This document shows, piece after piece, positions 15,810 to 25,746 of a stretch of 64,000 nt of DNA (position 1 is the stretch's first letter; every line of letters begins with the position of its first letter). A program made the position numbers and the translations under genes. Origin of the DNA: Streptomyces sp. SN-593. Its GTDB lineage: Bacteria; Actinomycetota; Actinomycetes; Streptomycetales; Streptomycetaceae. The DNA lies in contig NZ_AP018365.1 of assembly GCF_016756395.1 (NCBI RefSeq), positions 8,125,501 to 8,189,500 on the forward strand, given 5' to 3'. The notes under the pieces were generated by a model. That model searched no databases. It was not told where the DNA came from and saw only the letters and a list, made by a program, of their open reading frames with translations.

Positions 15810-17670
15810 GCGCCCCACCTCCGGCGCGCGGGCCGGTGAACCGGTCGGCCTGGATGCGGAACATCCGGGCGTAGGCCCCGTCCGCGGCCACGAGTTCGTC
15901 GTGGCTGCCGCTCTCCAGGACCGTGCCGTGTTCGAGGACGACGATGCGGTCGGCCCGGCGGGTGGTGGAGAAGCGGTGCGAGATGAGCACGGAGGTCACT
16001 CCCTCGGTGAGCGAGAGGAACCGGTCGTTGAGCTCCGCTTCGGCGCGTACGTCGAGCGCGGAGGCCGGTTCGTCGAGGATCAGCAGCCGGGCGCCGTGCC
16101 GGACCGCGAACAGCGCGCGGGCCAGCGCGAGCCGCTGCCACTCGCCGCCGGACAGGTCGCGGCCGCCCGGGAACTTGCTGGACAGCATGCTCTGCCAGCC
16201 CTGGTCCAGCCGGTCGATCAGCTCCGTGGCCCCGGCCCGGTCCGCGCAGAGCCGCAGGCCGTCGAGGTCGCCGAGGTGCTCGACGGCTCCGAGCCCCACG
16301 TTGTCCGCGGCGCTCAGCTCGTAGTGGACGAAGTCCTGGAAGACCGCGCCGATCCGGCGCTGCCACCGGCCGGTCCCGGACTCCGCCAGCGGGACGCCGT
16401 CGATCAGGATGCGGCCGGACTGCGGCCGGTACATGCCGGACAGCAGCTTCACCAGGGTGCTCTTCCCCGCGCCGTTGACGCCCACGACGGCCAGCGACCG
16501 GCCGGCCTCGATGTCCAGGTCGAAGCCGCTGAAGACCGGTTCGGCGCGTCCGGGGTAGCGGAAGGAGACCGCCTCGAACCGGACGGTCGGGGCGGGGCCG
16601 CCGACGGGGGCGGGGGCCGTGGCATCGGGGCCGCCGGACGGCAGGGCGCGTTCGAGCGCGCGGACCAGCGGGATCGCGGCGGCCCCCTGGTCGATCTTGA
16701 CGTTGTCCGGGCTGACGCCCATGACGGCGCTGAGCCCGAGCAGAGCACCCGCGTACGCGGTGAAGCGCCCCGCGCTCAGGTCGCCGTGGGATGCGGCGAG
16801 CCCCAGCACGGTGAAGCCCCAGAGCTGCATGGCCATCACCCCGGCGCTCAGCAGGGGCATCAGGAGGCGGCCGTCCCGGCGGCTGCGCCACAGGCCCGCC
16901 ATCGCGATCCGCCACTCCTGGTGGAAGCGCAGGTCGAGCCAGTCGCGCAGGCCGAAGACCCGGATCTCCTTGGCCGCCTCCGGCTCCCGTGCGAAGTCGC
17001 GGACGTACGACGGGCGGCGCAGCCTCGCCGGGGTGCCCATCAGCGCCTGATGTCCCCTCCGGTAGTCCGCGACGACCCCGGTGGTCAGGATGCCGAAGCC
17101 GGCCAGCAGGGCCAGGGCGAGCCACCAGTGGAAGACGGCGATCAGGGCCGCGCAGGCCACCGCCTGGAGGCGGGCCACCCCGATGTTGGCGGTCGCGATC
17201 AGGGCGTCGCGCGGGGTGAAGCCGGCGGTGCCGACCCCCTGCGCGCCCGTCACCAGGTCGAGCGTGTCGGTGTCCTCCAGGTGGCCGACGCCGGCGGGGC
17301 CGAGCGAGGCGGCCATGACACGGTCCCGCAACTGCCGGGTGAGCCGCCGCCCGAGGGCGTCGGCCGCCTGCTGGGCGACCGGGACCAGTAGCTGCTGGAG
17401 CAGGAACCCGAGCGCGATGAGGACGCCCAGCATGGTGACATGCCGCAGCGCGGCGGCCTGGCCGTGGACGGCGGCGCCCGACACCACGTCGACCAGGCGG
17501 CCGTTGGCGATCGTCAGGGCCACCGGCGCGAGGGCCGCCCCGACCAGTGCGAACAGCAGCAGGCCGACCAGCGGGAGGCTCTGGGACGGCAGCATCCCGA
17601 GCATCGCCAGGAGCGGCGACCGGCGCCGGGCGGGGCGTTCGCCTCCGGGGCCGGGCGGCTGCGAGGGCAT
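15802..17670 (-). CDS. ABC exporter half-transporter 1
   Basis: 622 aa fused permease-ATPase, with Walker A (GVNGAGKST), signature (LSGGEWQ) and Walker B (LLILDEPAS). The ATG at 17670 has a ggag ribosome binding site. It lies 58 bp after the SDR stop in the same direction and overlaps exporter gene 2, so it belongs to the biosynthetic operon. The two ATPase halves differ enough to suggest a heterodimer. Confidence 0.92.
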   Translation of the reverse strand: MPSQPPGPGGERPARRRSPLLAMLGMLPSQSLPLVGLLLFALVGAALAPVALTIANGRLVDVVSGAAVHGQAAALRHVTMLGVLIALGFLLQQLLVPVAQQAADALGRRLTRQLRDRVMAASLGPAGVGHLEDTDTLDLVTGAQGVGTAGFTPRDALIATANIGVARLQAVACAALIAVFHWWLALALLAGFGILTTGVVADYRRGHQALMGTPARLRRPSYVRDFAREPEAAKEIRVFGLRDWLDLRFHQEWRIAMAGLWRSRRDGRLLMPLLSAGVMAMQLWGFTVLGLAASHGDLSAGRFTAYAGALLGLSAVMGVSPDNVKIDQGAAAIPLVRALERALPSGGPDATAPAPVGGPAPTVRFEAVSFRYPGRAEPVFSGFDLDIEAGRSLAVVGVNGAGKSTLVKLLSGMYRPQSGRILIDGVPLAESGTGRWQRRIGAVFQDFVHYELSAADNVGLGAVEHLGDLDGLRLCADRAGATELIDRLDQGWQSMLSSKFPGGRDLSGGEWQRLALARALFAVRHGARLLILDEPASALDVRAEAELNDRFLSLTEGVTSVLISHRFSTTRRADRIVVLEHGTVLESGSHDELVAADGAYARMFRIQADRFTGPRAGGGARG

Positions 17671-17728
17671 GCGATCGTTCTCCTTCCCGTCTCCCGGCGG
17701 AGACGTGTGCTGGCCCGGTGACGGTCCG

Positions 17729-18565
17729 TCAGATGAGGCGGAGCGGCGGCACCGGGTTGTGGGCGCGTACCCAGCGGAAGGCGTCGCTGGTGGCCTGCTG
17801 GCCGCCGTGGACCGGGAGGGTGACCCCGGAGATCCAGCCCGCCTGGTCGCTGCACAGGTACAGCACCGCGGCCGCCACGTCGGCGGGGCAGCCGAACCGG
17901 CCCAGCGGGTAGAGGGAGGCACGGTCCTGCCGGTCGTCGTCGTCCGCCAGCCACGGCTTGGTCATCGCGGTCTCGATGAGGGCCGGGGCCACCGCGTTGA
18001 CCCGGATGCCGCTGGACCCCAGTTCGTACGCGAGGGCGCCGGTCAGGCTGATCAGGGCGGCCTTGGCGGCCCCGTACAGAGCCTCGCCCGGGGCGGGGAA
18101 CAGGCCGTCGATCGAGGCGGTGGAGACGATGGCGCCGCCGGTGCCCTGGGCCGTCATCACGCGGGCCGCGGCCATCATCGTGAGCAGCGGGGCCTTGACG
18201 TTCATCCCGAACACGGAGTCGATCGCCGCGGCGGTGGCCTCGGTCAGCGGACCGGCTGAGCCCGGCACGTCGCCCCAGCCGCCGACGTTGCCGACCAGGA
18301 CGTCCAGCCCGCCCATCCGGTCGGCCGCCTCGGCCACGGTCCGTTCGGCGGTCGCGGGATCGGCGCCGTCGGCGGCGATCCAGTGCGCGGTGCCGCCGTC
18401 GGCGCGGATCTCCCCGGCGACGGCCTCGACGTCGGCGGCCGTGCGGGCGACCACGGTGACCTGGGCGCCCTGGCGGGCCAGCAGCAGCGCCACCTCGCGG
18501 CCGATGCCGCGACCGGCACCGGTGACCATGGCGCGTCCGCCGTCGAGACGAAAGGGTTCCGACAC
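17729..18565 (-). CDS. Short-chain dehydrogenase/reductase (3-oxoacyl reductase-like)
   Basis: 278 aa, classical SDR. The NAD(P)-binding TGAGRGIG is at 15-22 and NVGG replaces the usual NAG. The catalytic set is S151, Y164 and K168 (ALYGAAKAAL). The GTG start at 18565 has a perfect gaggag ribosome binding site 6 bases upstream, which excludes longer readings. It lies between the acylase and the exporters in the biosynthetic operon, so it probably oxidises or reduces a precursor or the released product. The substrate is unknown. Confidence 0.92.
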   Translation of the reverse strand: MSEPFRLDGGRAMVTGAGRGIGREVALLLARQGAQVTVVARTAADVEAVAGEIRADGGTAHWIAADGADPATAERTVAEAADRMGGLDVLVGNVGGWGDVPGSAGPLTEATAAAIDSVFGMNVKAPLLTMMAAARVMTAQGTGGAIVSTASIDGLFPAPGEALYGAAKAALISLTGALAYELGSSGIRVNAVAPALIETAMTKPWLADDDDRQDRASLYPLGRFGCPADVAAAVLYLCSDQAGWISGVTLPVHGGQQATSDAFRWVRAHNPVPPLRLI

Positions 18566-18660
18566 TCGTTTCTCCTCGTGGATCTCTCGGTCGTTCGGTG
18601 ATGCGTCGGGCAGGGCGGCGACGACGGGGGTGAACGCGGGCCTCCGCGCGGCGCACGACG

Positions 18661-18682
18661 CGGTCCGCCCGCCGCCGGACCG
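18661..18682 (-). terminator. Possible attenuating hairpin between acylase and SDR genes
   Basis: Inverted repeat cggtccg / cggaccg with an 8-base loop, 44 bases past the acylase stop. The stem is modest and has no T-run, so it may only reduce read-through into the SDR and exporters. Confidence 0.35.
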
Positions 18683-18725
18683 GTCCCCGCAGTTCGTCAC
18701 GGTGAACGGGGAGGGGTGCGGGGTG

Positions 18726-20945
18726 TCACGCCTCTCCCGGCGGGATCGGTACCAGCCGTGTGGTGGCGCCGCCGGTCGGCGGCGGGTCCAGCGGCCGGGG
18801 GGCGGCGGTGAGCCAGGCGGTGAGCTGGTCGCTGTAGAACGGGCTGCGCGGGTCTCCGGACTGGCCGCCCGGAAGGTTGAGGAGCGCCTGCGCGGGCCGG
18901 CCGGGGGACGCGGCCAGCCGTACGGCCGGGCCGAAACCGGGCCGCGCCGCGCAGACCGACTCCGGGCAGCCCGGCATCTCCTCCTGGGGCGGGTCCAGGA
19001 GCGCGGCCAGTTCCGGCGCGAGGCGCGACATGGGGTGGCGGATGCCGGTGGGGTTCAGCGCGCCCCACCGCAGCGCCTCCGGTCCGGTTCCCGGCGCCAG
19101 GTGGCGCAGCAGCCCCCCGCAGACGTCGAGTTCGAACAGCAGGAAGCTCCGCTGGTCGCGGTGCGGCGGGGGGAAGAGCGAGGCGTCGCCCAGCATCGCG
19201 CGCAACGGGGCCTCGTGCGAGTGCCAGCAGTAGACGAAGCCCTCGTCGCGGGCCGTGCAGCGGCTCAGCAGCGCGGCGAAGAGCGACTCGCGCAGGAGTT
19301 CGCGCCAGGCGACCAGCACGGCCAGCCCGATCGCGTCGGTCCTGGCGGTGCCGTCCCAGGCGCGGACCGCCTCGCGCAGCCGCCCGCGCTGCTCGTCGGC
19401 CCGTGTCACGGGGTCGGTGAGGACGCCGAGTGCCAGGTCGCGGTAGAAGGCGTAGAACTCCGCGTCGGTGTCGGCCTGGAGCGCCAGCAGCCGGTGTTCG
19501 TCCCAGGTCCCGCCGGCGTCGAGCAGCTCGCCGATGCGCGCGGCCCGCCGGGCGGAGAAGTGGTTGGCGGCCAGGCCCGGGACCTCGCTGAGCTCCCGCA
19601 CCCCGTTGTTGGCGCTGACCAGCCGCCCGGAGGCCGGGTCGGTGACGTGCGGAAGCTCCTGCGGGCGGCGGTGGGCGGTCCAGGCGCGGTCGGGCGTGAC
19701 CGGCCCGGCGCCGTCCCGCACGGGGAAGCGGCCGGAGACGGTCCAGGCGATCCGACCGCCGGAGTCGGCCAGCAGGATGTTCAGCGGCGGGCCGCCGGAC
19801 CGCCGGGCGGCCCGCGTACCGGCGTCGACGTCTCCCGCGGTCATCAGCGCGCCCAGCCCGAGGTCGACGGCGCCCGGGTCCCGGCCCACCCAGTGCCGGG
19901 CCAGCAGGACACCGTCGGGTCCCGGCCCCTCGACCGGTCCCCACGGGCTGTCCTGCACCTCCACGTCGACCGGGTCGCCGTGGAGCACCTCGACCCGTTC
20001 GCGCCGGGTGGTCAGGTGCGCGCGCCCCACCTCGACCAGCTCGACCACGTCCGCCGCCAGCCGGGTCGCCCCCCAGGCCAGCGTGCTGCTGACGCCGGTG
20101 ACGAAGACCGGCAGGCCGGGGACCGTCACGCCGTCCACCCGGCCGCCCGGCCAGCGCAGGCCGGCCCGGTGGAAGAGGGTGGGCGCGCCCAGCGGCAGAT
20201 GCATGTCGTTGGCGAGCAGCGCACGCCCGTCGGTGGTGTGCGAGCCGGCCAGGGCCAGGGCGTTGGAACCCCAGGGGCGGTCGTCCGCGGCCACGACCTG
20301 GCGGTCGCCGCCCGACGGGCCCGGCGCCTCGGCGAGCAGGGCGCGCAGCGCCCGGACCGGCGGGTCGGCCTTCCTGCCGTCGGCCGGTCGGCCGTCCAGC
20401 CCGACGAGATAGGGGTCGGACGCGCAGAGGAGGAAGTCGACCACGTCGGGGGACAGCGAGCGGGCCATCAGCGCGCGCATCCGGTGGTGTTCGCCGTCGC
20501 CGCTGAGCATCTGGGCCAGCAGCAGGGCCACCAGCAGCGAGTCGCGCGGCCGCCACGGCTCCATGGCCAGGCCGAGCACCTCCAGTTCCAGCGGCGGCGG
20601 CGCCGAGGCGATCACCGCGTTGACGCCGCCGGTGTAGGCGGTGAGCACCGCCCGCTGGTCGGCGGGCAGTTCGCCCAGCGCCCGATCGGCGGCGGCGGTG
20701 AGCCCCGCCCGGCGCTGCGCGATGTCCTGGGCGACGGCCGAGGCGCCGAAGAGCTCGGCCAGCCGGCCGGCCGCGCCGCGGCGCAGGAGGTCGAGATGGA
20801 AGAGGCGGTCGGCGGCAACCGCGTGGGCGAGGCCCGCCCAGCCGTCGGACAGGCAGGAGGCCCGGACGGTCGGCACGCCGCCGGCCGCGTAGTCGATCGT
20901 GACGTCGGCCCGGAGTCCGCGCAGGCCGTGGACGGCTCCGGTCAC
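18726..20945 (-). CDS. Penicillin-acylase-type Ntn hydrolase without signal peptide
   Basis: 739 aa, penicillin amidase family. These enzymes self-cleave before a Ser that becomes the N-terminal nucleophile. The N-terminal alpha part shows GVPTVRA and ADRLFHLDLLRR. The predicted nucleophile is Ser227 in PWGSNALALAGS, followed by ANDMHL and, later, SANNG. Relatives such as PvdQ or penicillin G acylase are exported, but this protein starts directly at the alpha chain with no signal peptide. The GTG start overlaps the stop of the A-PCP-C gene (GTGA), so it should act in the cytosol beside the assembly line. Likely roles are removal of an N-acyl group, release, or transacylation. Confidence 0.9.
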   Translation of the reverse strand: MTGAVHGLRGLRADVTIDYAAGGVPTVRASCLSDGWAGLAHAVAADRLFHLDLLRRGAAGRLAELFGASAVAQDIAQRRAGLTAAADRALGELPADQRAVLTAYTGGVNAVIASAPPPLELEVLGLAMEPWRPRDSLLVALLLAQMLSGDGEHHRMRALMARSLSPDVVDFLLCASDPYLVGLDGRPADGRKADPPVRALRALLAEAPGPSGGDRQVVAADDRPWGSNALALAGSHTTDGRALLANDMHLPLGAPTLFHRAGLRWPGGRVDGVTVPGLPVFVTGVSSTLAWGATRLAADVVELVEVGRAHLTTRRERVEVLHGDPVDVEVQDSPWGPVEGPGPDGVLLARHWVGRDPGAVDLGLGALMTAGDVDAGTRAARRSGGPPLNILLADSGGRIAWTVSGRFPVRDGAGPVTPDRAWTAHRRPQELPHVTDPASGRLVSANNGVRELSEVPGLAANHFSARRAARIGELLDAGGTWDEHRLLALQADTDAEFYAFYRDLALGVLTDPVTRADEQRGRLREAVRAWDGTARTDAIGLAVLVAWRELLRESLFAALLSRCTARDEGFVYCWHSHEAPLRAMLGDASLFPPPHRDQRSFLLFELDVCGGLLRHLAPGTGPEALRWGALNPTGIRHPMSRLAPELAALLDPPQEEMPGCPESVCAARPGFGPAVRLAASPGRPAQALLNLPGGQSGDPRSPFYSDQLTAWLTAAPRPLDPPPTGGATTRLVPIPPGEA

Positions 20946-23900
20946 CACAGCGCGCCGGTGCTGCGGGCGACCGGTTCGCCGGGAGACGTCAGCAGGCGGT
21001 CCAGCACCAGCCGGACCTCCTCCAGCAGGTGCCGGGCCGGTTTCTCGTCCAGTACCGATCTGCTGACCTCCAGGGTGAGCCGCACATCGTCTCCCTCCTC
21101 GCGCACGACGAAGGACGCCGCGGTCGAAGACGGCAGCACGCCGGCCTGCGATTCCTCCGAGGACCGGTGCACCTCGAAGCGGGTCGGGCCGACCCGGTGG
21201 GGCGGACGCGGCGGTTCCCAGGCCACGCCGACGTGGAACGGCGGCTGCCCCGGCGGCAGCGCGTCGAACGCGAGCTCCACCGGGGCGCGCTGGTGCGCGA
21301 AGCTCTCCAGTACCTCCGCGCGGGCGGCGGCCACCAGCGTGTCGAAGTCCGCGGCTGGGTCCACCGGCACGTCCAGCACCAAGGTGGTGCTGAACAGGCC
21401 GACTGCGTGTTCCCAGGCAGCGTCCTCGCGGTTGGCGGTCAGGGTGCCGAGCCGCACCGGCGACAGGGCGCTGCGGGCGTGCAGCGCGGCGGCGAGCGCG
21501 GCGGTCAGGCAGATGAACGGCGTGGCGCCCCGAGCCGCGGCGAAGTCCCGCAGCCTGCGCCCGAGTGCGGCACCCAGCGCGACGTCGGCGGTGACGAAGC
21601 TGAACGGGTCGGCGCCGTCCGCGGGGCGGGGACCCCACCGCGGTTCCGGCACCGGGCGGCTCAGTTTGGCGGCCCAGTACGCCAGGTGGCCGGCGTAGCG
21701 TCCCTGCTCCAACTGGGCCCGCTGGCCCGCGGCGTAGCGCAGGTGCAGGGGGTCGGCGCCGGGGTCGGCGCCCACCCCGCCGGACAACCGCGCGCGGTAC
21801 GCCCCGGCGAGGTCGGCCAGCACGACGTGGAGCGACACCCCGTCGCAGAACAGGTGGTGGACCGCCAGCAGCAGGTACGAGCGGTCCGGTGCCAGCCGGA
21901 CCAGCCGCGCACGGAGCACCGGCCCGCGCACCGGGTCGAGGGGCTCGGCCAGCAGGCCGCGGGCCTGCCGGACCACCGCCTGCTCGGCCGACCGCCCGGC
22001 CAGGTCGCCGAGTTCGGTCACCGGGCAGGGCGGCGCCGCGGCGGGGGCGACCGTCTGGGTCGGCTCGCCGCCGTCGGTGCCGGGGACCACGCGGCCCCGG
22101 AGCGCCGGGTGCGCGGCGACCACGTCGCCGAGCGCCGCGGTCAGCACCCGCACGTCCAGCGGTCCGTCGACGAGGACCGGCAGGAGCGCCGTGTTGAAGG
22201 GCGTGCCGGCGAGGAACTGCTCGGTGCGCCACAGCTCCTGCTGCTGTACGGACAGCGGGCAGGGCGCGTCGGCGTCCCGCCGCGAGCCGTCCGCCTCGCG
22301 GCGCGGCAGGCCGGCGATGGCCGCCGCCACCGCGCGGACCGTGCGGTGCTCGAAGATCACACCGACGTCCACCGCGCGGTCGAGTCTCCTCGTCAGCCGG
22401 CCGGCCGCCTGGACGGCGAGCAGGGAGTGGCCGCCGAGCGCGAAGAAGTCGTCGTCGGGCGAGGTCGCGGGCCGGTCCATCAGCCCGTTCCAGACCTCGG
22501 CGACCTGCTCCTCCAGCGGGGAGCCCCACGCCTGCGGCCCGGCGGAGGGCGGTTCCTGCCGTGCGGCGTCGGCGGCGATGGCCGCCCGGTCCACCTTGCC
22601 GTTCGCCAGCAGCGGCAGCCGGTCGTAGACGCGCAGCGAGGCCGGCACGAAGTGGCCGGGCAGGCGGGTGGCCAGCTCGGCCAGCAGGGCGGCGGACAGG
22701 TCCGGGCCCACCCGCGCGGACTCCACACCCGCGGCGAGCACGACCGCGCCGCGGCTGTCCGAGGTGACGGCCAGCGCGGCACGGCCCACGCCGTCCAACG
22801 CCGCGAGGGCCGCCTCGATCTCACCGGGTTCGACGCGGTTGCCGCGGATCTTCACCTGGTCGTCCAGCCGCCCGCGCAGCCGCAGCGTGCCGTCGGGCAG
22901 GAGGGCGCCCACGTCGCCGGTGCGGTAGAGGCGGTCCGCTCCCGTGCCGGTGAAGCGTTCGGCGGTCTCGGCGGGTGCCCCGCGGTACCCGCGGGCCAGG
23001 CACACGCCGCCCAGGTGCACCTCGCCCTCGTCGCCCGCGCGGACCGGGCGGCCGGTGTCGTCCAGGACGACCACCCGGACGTTGTCGACCGGCCGCCCGA
23101 CGGTCAGTTCGGCGCCGGCCGGTTGGAAGCCGCCGGTCACCTGGACGGTGGCCTCGGTGGGCCCGTAGACGTTGGCCATCGCGCAGCGCGGCAGCAGCCG
23201 GCGGGTGCGCAGCCACAGGTCCTCGCGCACCCGGTCGCCCCCCAGGAACAGGCTGGAGAGGGCGGGCACGGGGACGGTGGCGGACTCCAGGACCAGCAGG
23301 AGCTCCTCCCACAGCGCGGGCACGCAGTGCAGTCCGGCGCCCGGGCGGGCGGCCAGCTCGCCCAGCAGGCGCTCCGGGTCGAGCCGCAGGCCCTCGTCCA
23401 CCAGCCACACCGCGTCGCCGCGGGTGAGCGGAGCGATCACCTGCTGGAGACAGGCGTCGGAGGTGAGCCGGGTGGTGGCGGGCAGCAGGGCGACACCGCC
23501 GTCGACCCGGTTGGCCCGGGCCACCCAGCGGCAGTAGTTGACCAGACTGCGGTGCGTGACCTCGACTCCCTTCGGCACGCCCGTACTGCCGGAGGTGAAC
23601 ATCAGGTAGGCGAGGTCGTCCGGCTGTACGGGGACGTCGGCCTGCTGTACGGGGACGTGGTCCGGCCGCCCGGGGACGTCGGCCGGCCCGGCAGGACCCG
23701 ACCACAGGTCGGGACCGAGCACGACCGAGGGCGTGTCCTTGCCCGCCCGCAGGGCCCACTCGGCGGACTCCTCCTGCCCGCACAGCGCCGCGTCGGGGCG
23801 GGCCTGCTCCAGCAGGGCCCGGGTGCGCTGCGGCGGGTCGGCGGGGCCGAGCGGCAGCCAGGCGGCGCCCGCCGTGAGCGTGCCGAGTATCCCGGCCATG

Positions 23901-24100
23901 AGTTCGGGGGTGGCCGGTCCGAAGACCGCCACCAGCGATCCGCGGCCGACGCCCACCGAGCGCAGCCTGGCGGCCACCCGCTCCGCCGACAGCAGGAGTT
24001 CGCGGTAGCCGACGGTCCGGCCGGGCGCGTGCAGCGCGACGGCGTCGGGACGGCGGCGGGCGTGTTCCGCGACCAGGTGGTGCACGCAGGCGCCGGTCAC
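20942..24100 (-). CDS. NRPS module: adenylation-PCP-condensation
   Basis: 1052 aa. The A domain (about 1-495) has core motif SGSTGVPKG near 167 and VYGPTEATV near 311. The PCP Ser is in LGGHSLL near 552. The C domain has HHLFCDGVS near 747. The pocket segment is atypical: the usual FDxSxxE reads SDACLQQ. My manual pocket reading is roughly D-A-Q-H-F-G-V-V-Q, which matches no specificity I recognise. Ending in a C domain means it hands its residue to a separate downstream carrier. It is coupled by 4-bp overlaps to PCP-C upstream and the acylase downstream. Confidence 0.92.
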   Translation of the reverse strand: MTGACVHHLVAEHARRRPDAVALHAPGRTVGYRELLLSAERVAARLRSVGVGRGSLVAVFGPATPELMAGILGTLTAGAAWLPLGPADPPQRTRALLEQARPDAALCGQEESAEWALRAGKDTPSVVLGPDLWSGPAGPADVPGRPDHVPVQQADVPVQPDDLAYLMFTSGSTGVPKGVEVTHRSLVNYCRWVARANRVDGGVALLPATTRLTSDACLQQVIAPLTRGDAVWLVDEGLRLDPERLLGELAARPGAGLHCVPALWEELLLVLESATVPVPALSSLFLGGDRVREDLWLRTRRLLPRCAMANVYGPTEATVQVTGGFQPAGAELTVGRPVDNVRVVVLDDTGRPVRAGDEGEVHLGGVCLARGYRGAPAETAERFTGTGADRLYRTGDVGALLPDGTLRLRGRLDDQVKIRGNRVEPGEIEAALAALDGVGRAALAVTSDSRGAVVLAAGVESARVGPDLSAALLAELATRLPGHFVPASLRVYDRLPLLANGKVDRAAIAADAARQEPPSAGPQAWGSPLEEQVAEVWNGLMDRPATSPDDDFFALGGHSLLAVQAAGRLTRRLDRAVDVGVIFEHRTVRAVAAAIAGLPRREADGSRRDADAPCPLSVQQQELWRTEQFLAGTPFNTALLPVLVDGPLDVRVLTAALGDVVAAHPALRGRVVPGTDGGEPTQTVAPAAAPPCPVTELGDLAGRSAEQAVVRQARGLLAEPLDPVRGPVLRARLVRLAPDRSYLLLAVHHLFCDGVSLHVVLADLAGAYRARLSGGVGADPGADPLHLRYAAGQRAQLEQGRYAGHLAYWAAKLSRPVPEPRWGPRPADGADPFSFVTADVALGAALGRRLRDFAAARGATPFICLTAALAAALHARSALSPVRLGTLTANREDAAWEHAVGLFSTTLVLDVPVDPAADFDTLVAAARAEVLESFAHQRAPVELAFDALPPGQPPFHVGVAWEPPRPPHRVGPTRFEVHRSSEESQAGVLPSSTAASFVVREEGDDVRLTLEVSRSVLDEKPARHLLEEVRLVLDRLLTSPGEPVARSTGALW

Positions 24101-25746
24101 AGGGCTGCCTGCTCGGCGACGAGCGGGCCGACCGCTGTGCACGGCTCCTCGGTGACCGTCCGCAGGATGCCGTCGAAGGTGGCGACCAGCGCCTTGATCA
24201 CGTCGGGCGGGTAGCGGTCGGCCTTGTAGGTGACGTACCCGCAGAGCGCGGGCCCGTCCGCGCGCAGTTCCATCGTCAGTCCGAAGGTGGTGGGGTCGAG
24301 TTCCTGGTCGTCGCCGACGGCCAGACCGGACGCCTGGCGCAGGAGACCCCCGGGCACCGGGGTCTCGGGCACCCAGGGGTCCTGGAGCGCGAAGCCCACC
24401 TGGAGCAGGTCGGCGAGGTCGATGCCGTCGCGCTCCCGGAGCGCGTCGACCACCTCCTCCAACGGGACGTCCTGGTGGTCGAACGCCTCCAGCAGGGCGG
24501 CCCTGACCGTCCGCAGGTACGCCTCGAACGGGGCGGCGGGGTCGATCGGAGCGCGCAGCACCAGGGTGTTGGAGAAGAGGCCGACCAGCTTCTGCGTCCC
24601 GGGCCAGCGGCGGTTGGCGACCTGGATGGCGGCCATCGTCTCCGGTGCGCCGCAGCGGGAGGCCACCGCGAGCAGGAAGACCGCCAGCAGGACCGTGAAG
24701 TCGGTGGTGTTCTCCCTGCGGGCCAGCCGGGCGACCGAGGCCAGCGCCGCGGCGGGCACGGCGACGGGCTGCGTGGCGCTGCGGTACTCGTCCTCGTCGT
24801 CCAGCGCCCCGGGCAGCCGCAGGTCGGGGTAGGGCGGTGCGAGCCGGTCCAGCCAGTAGGCGCGGGACGCGTCCATCCCCCCGGCCGCCCGGTGGCCCGC
24901 CTGCCAGGCCGCGAAGTCGGTGTACGTGTAGGCGAGCGGCTCGGGCGCCGCGGTGCCCTCGACCCGGGCCCGGTAGTGCGCGGCGACGTCGGCGACCAGT
25001 TGGCCGCGCGACCAGCCGTCGAAGGCGATGTGGTGGGTGACGACCAGCACCGCGCTGCGGGTCGCGGTGAAGCGCAGCACCCTCAGCCGCAGCGGGATCT
25101 CGCGGACCAGGTCGAACGGCAGCCGGGACTCGGCCTTGGCGGCCCGCCGGATCACCTCCTCGCGCGCCGCCTCGTCCAGGTCGCCGTACTCGCGCTGCCG
25201 GACCGGCACGGTGAAGTCGGGGCGTACGGTCTGCCGGGGGCCGTCGGGCCCCTCCTCCAGGGTGGCGCGCAGGACGTCGTGCCGGCGTACGGTGCCGCGC
25301 AGCGCGGACATCAGCAGGCGTCGGTCGAGGTCCCCGGTCAGGTCCACCCGCATGACCTGGTTGAAGAACGCGGCCTGCGGCAGGACGCGTTCGACCTTCC
25401 AGAAGCGCTCCTGGAGCGGGGCGAGCGGAGCACCGTACGGGCGCAGCGGGGGGTGGGCGAGCCGGACCGGGCCGTCGGCGGGCGCGTCGTCCGCGGCGCG
25501 GGCGCCGGTCTCCCGCGTCCGCTCCCGGGCGGCGTCGACCAGCACGCCCAGGCTCGCCAGGGTGGGATGGTCGAAGACGTCCCGCAGCCGCAGTTGGACG
25601 CCCAACTCCTCCGTGATCCGGCCGATCAGCCGGGTGGCGATGAGCGACTGCCCGCCCAGGCTGAAGAAGTCGAGGTCCTCGGCGCCGGCGGGGTGGTCGA
25701 GCAGTTCGTTCCACAGGTTCCGCAGGCGCTCGGCGGTGTCGTTCAC
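24097..25746 (-). CDS. NRPS didomain: PCP-condensation (no A domain)
   Basis: 549 aa. The N-terminal PCP has its phosphopantetheine Ser in LGGQSLIATR near residue 28. The C domain has catalytic HHIAFDGWS near 237. The carrier has no adenylation domain in cis and must be loaded in trans, perhaps by the A domain of the next gene. The ATG overlaps the stop of the luciferase-like monooxygenase gene, so that enzyme may act on whatever is bound to this PCP. Its GTGA overlap with A-PCP-C suggests one complex. Confidence 0.92.
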   Translation of the reverse strand: MNDTAERLRNLWNELLDHPAGAEDLDFFSLGGQSLIATRLIGRITEELGVQLRLRDVFDHPTLASLGVLVDAARERTRETGARAADDAPADGPVRLAHPPLRPYGAPLAPLQERFWKVERVLPQAAFFNQVMRVDLTGDLDRRLLMSALRGTVRRHDVLRATLEEGPDGPRQTVRPDFTVPVRQREYGDLDEAAREEVIRRAAKAESRLPFDLVREIPLRLRVLRFTATRSAVLVVTHHIAFDGWSRGQLVADVAAHYRARVEGTAAPEPLAYTYTDFAAWQAGHRAAGGMDASRAYWLDRLAPPYPDLRLPGALDDEDEYRSATQPVAVPAAALASVARLARRENTTDFTVLLAVFLLAVASRCGAPETMAAIQVANRRWPGTQKLVGLFSNTLVLRAPIDPAAPFEAYLRTVRAALLEAFDHQDVPLEEVVDALRERDGIDLADLLQVGFALQDPWVPETPVPGGLLRQASGLAVGDDQELDPTTFGLTMELRADGPALCGYVTYKADRYPPDVIKALVATFDGILRTVTEEPCTAVGPLVAEQAAL

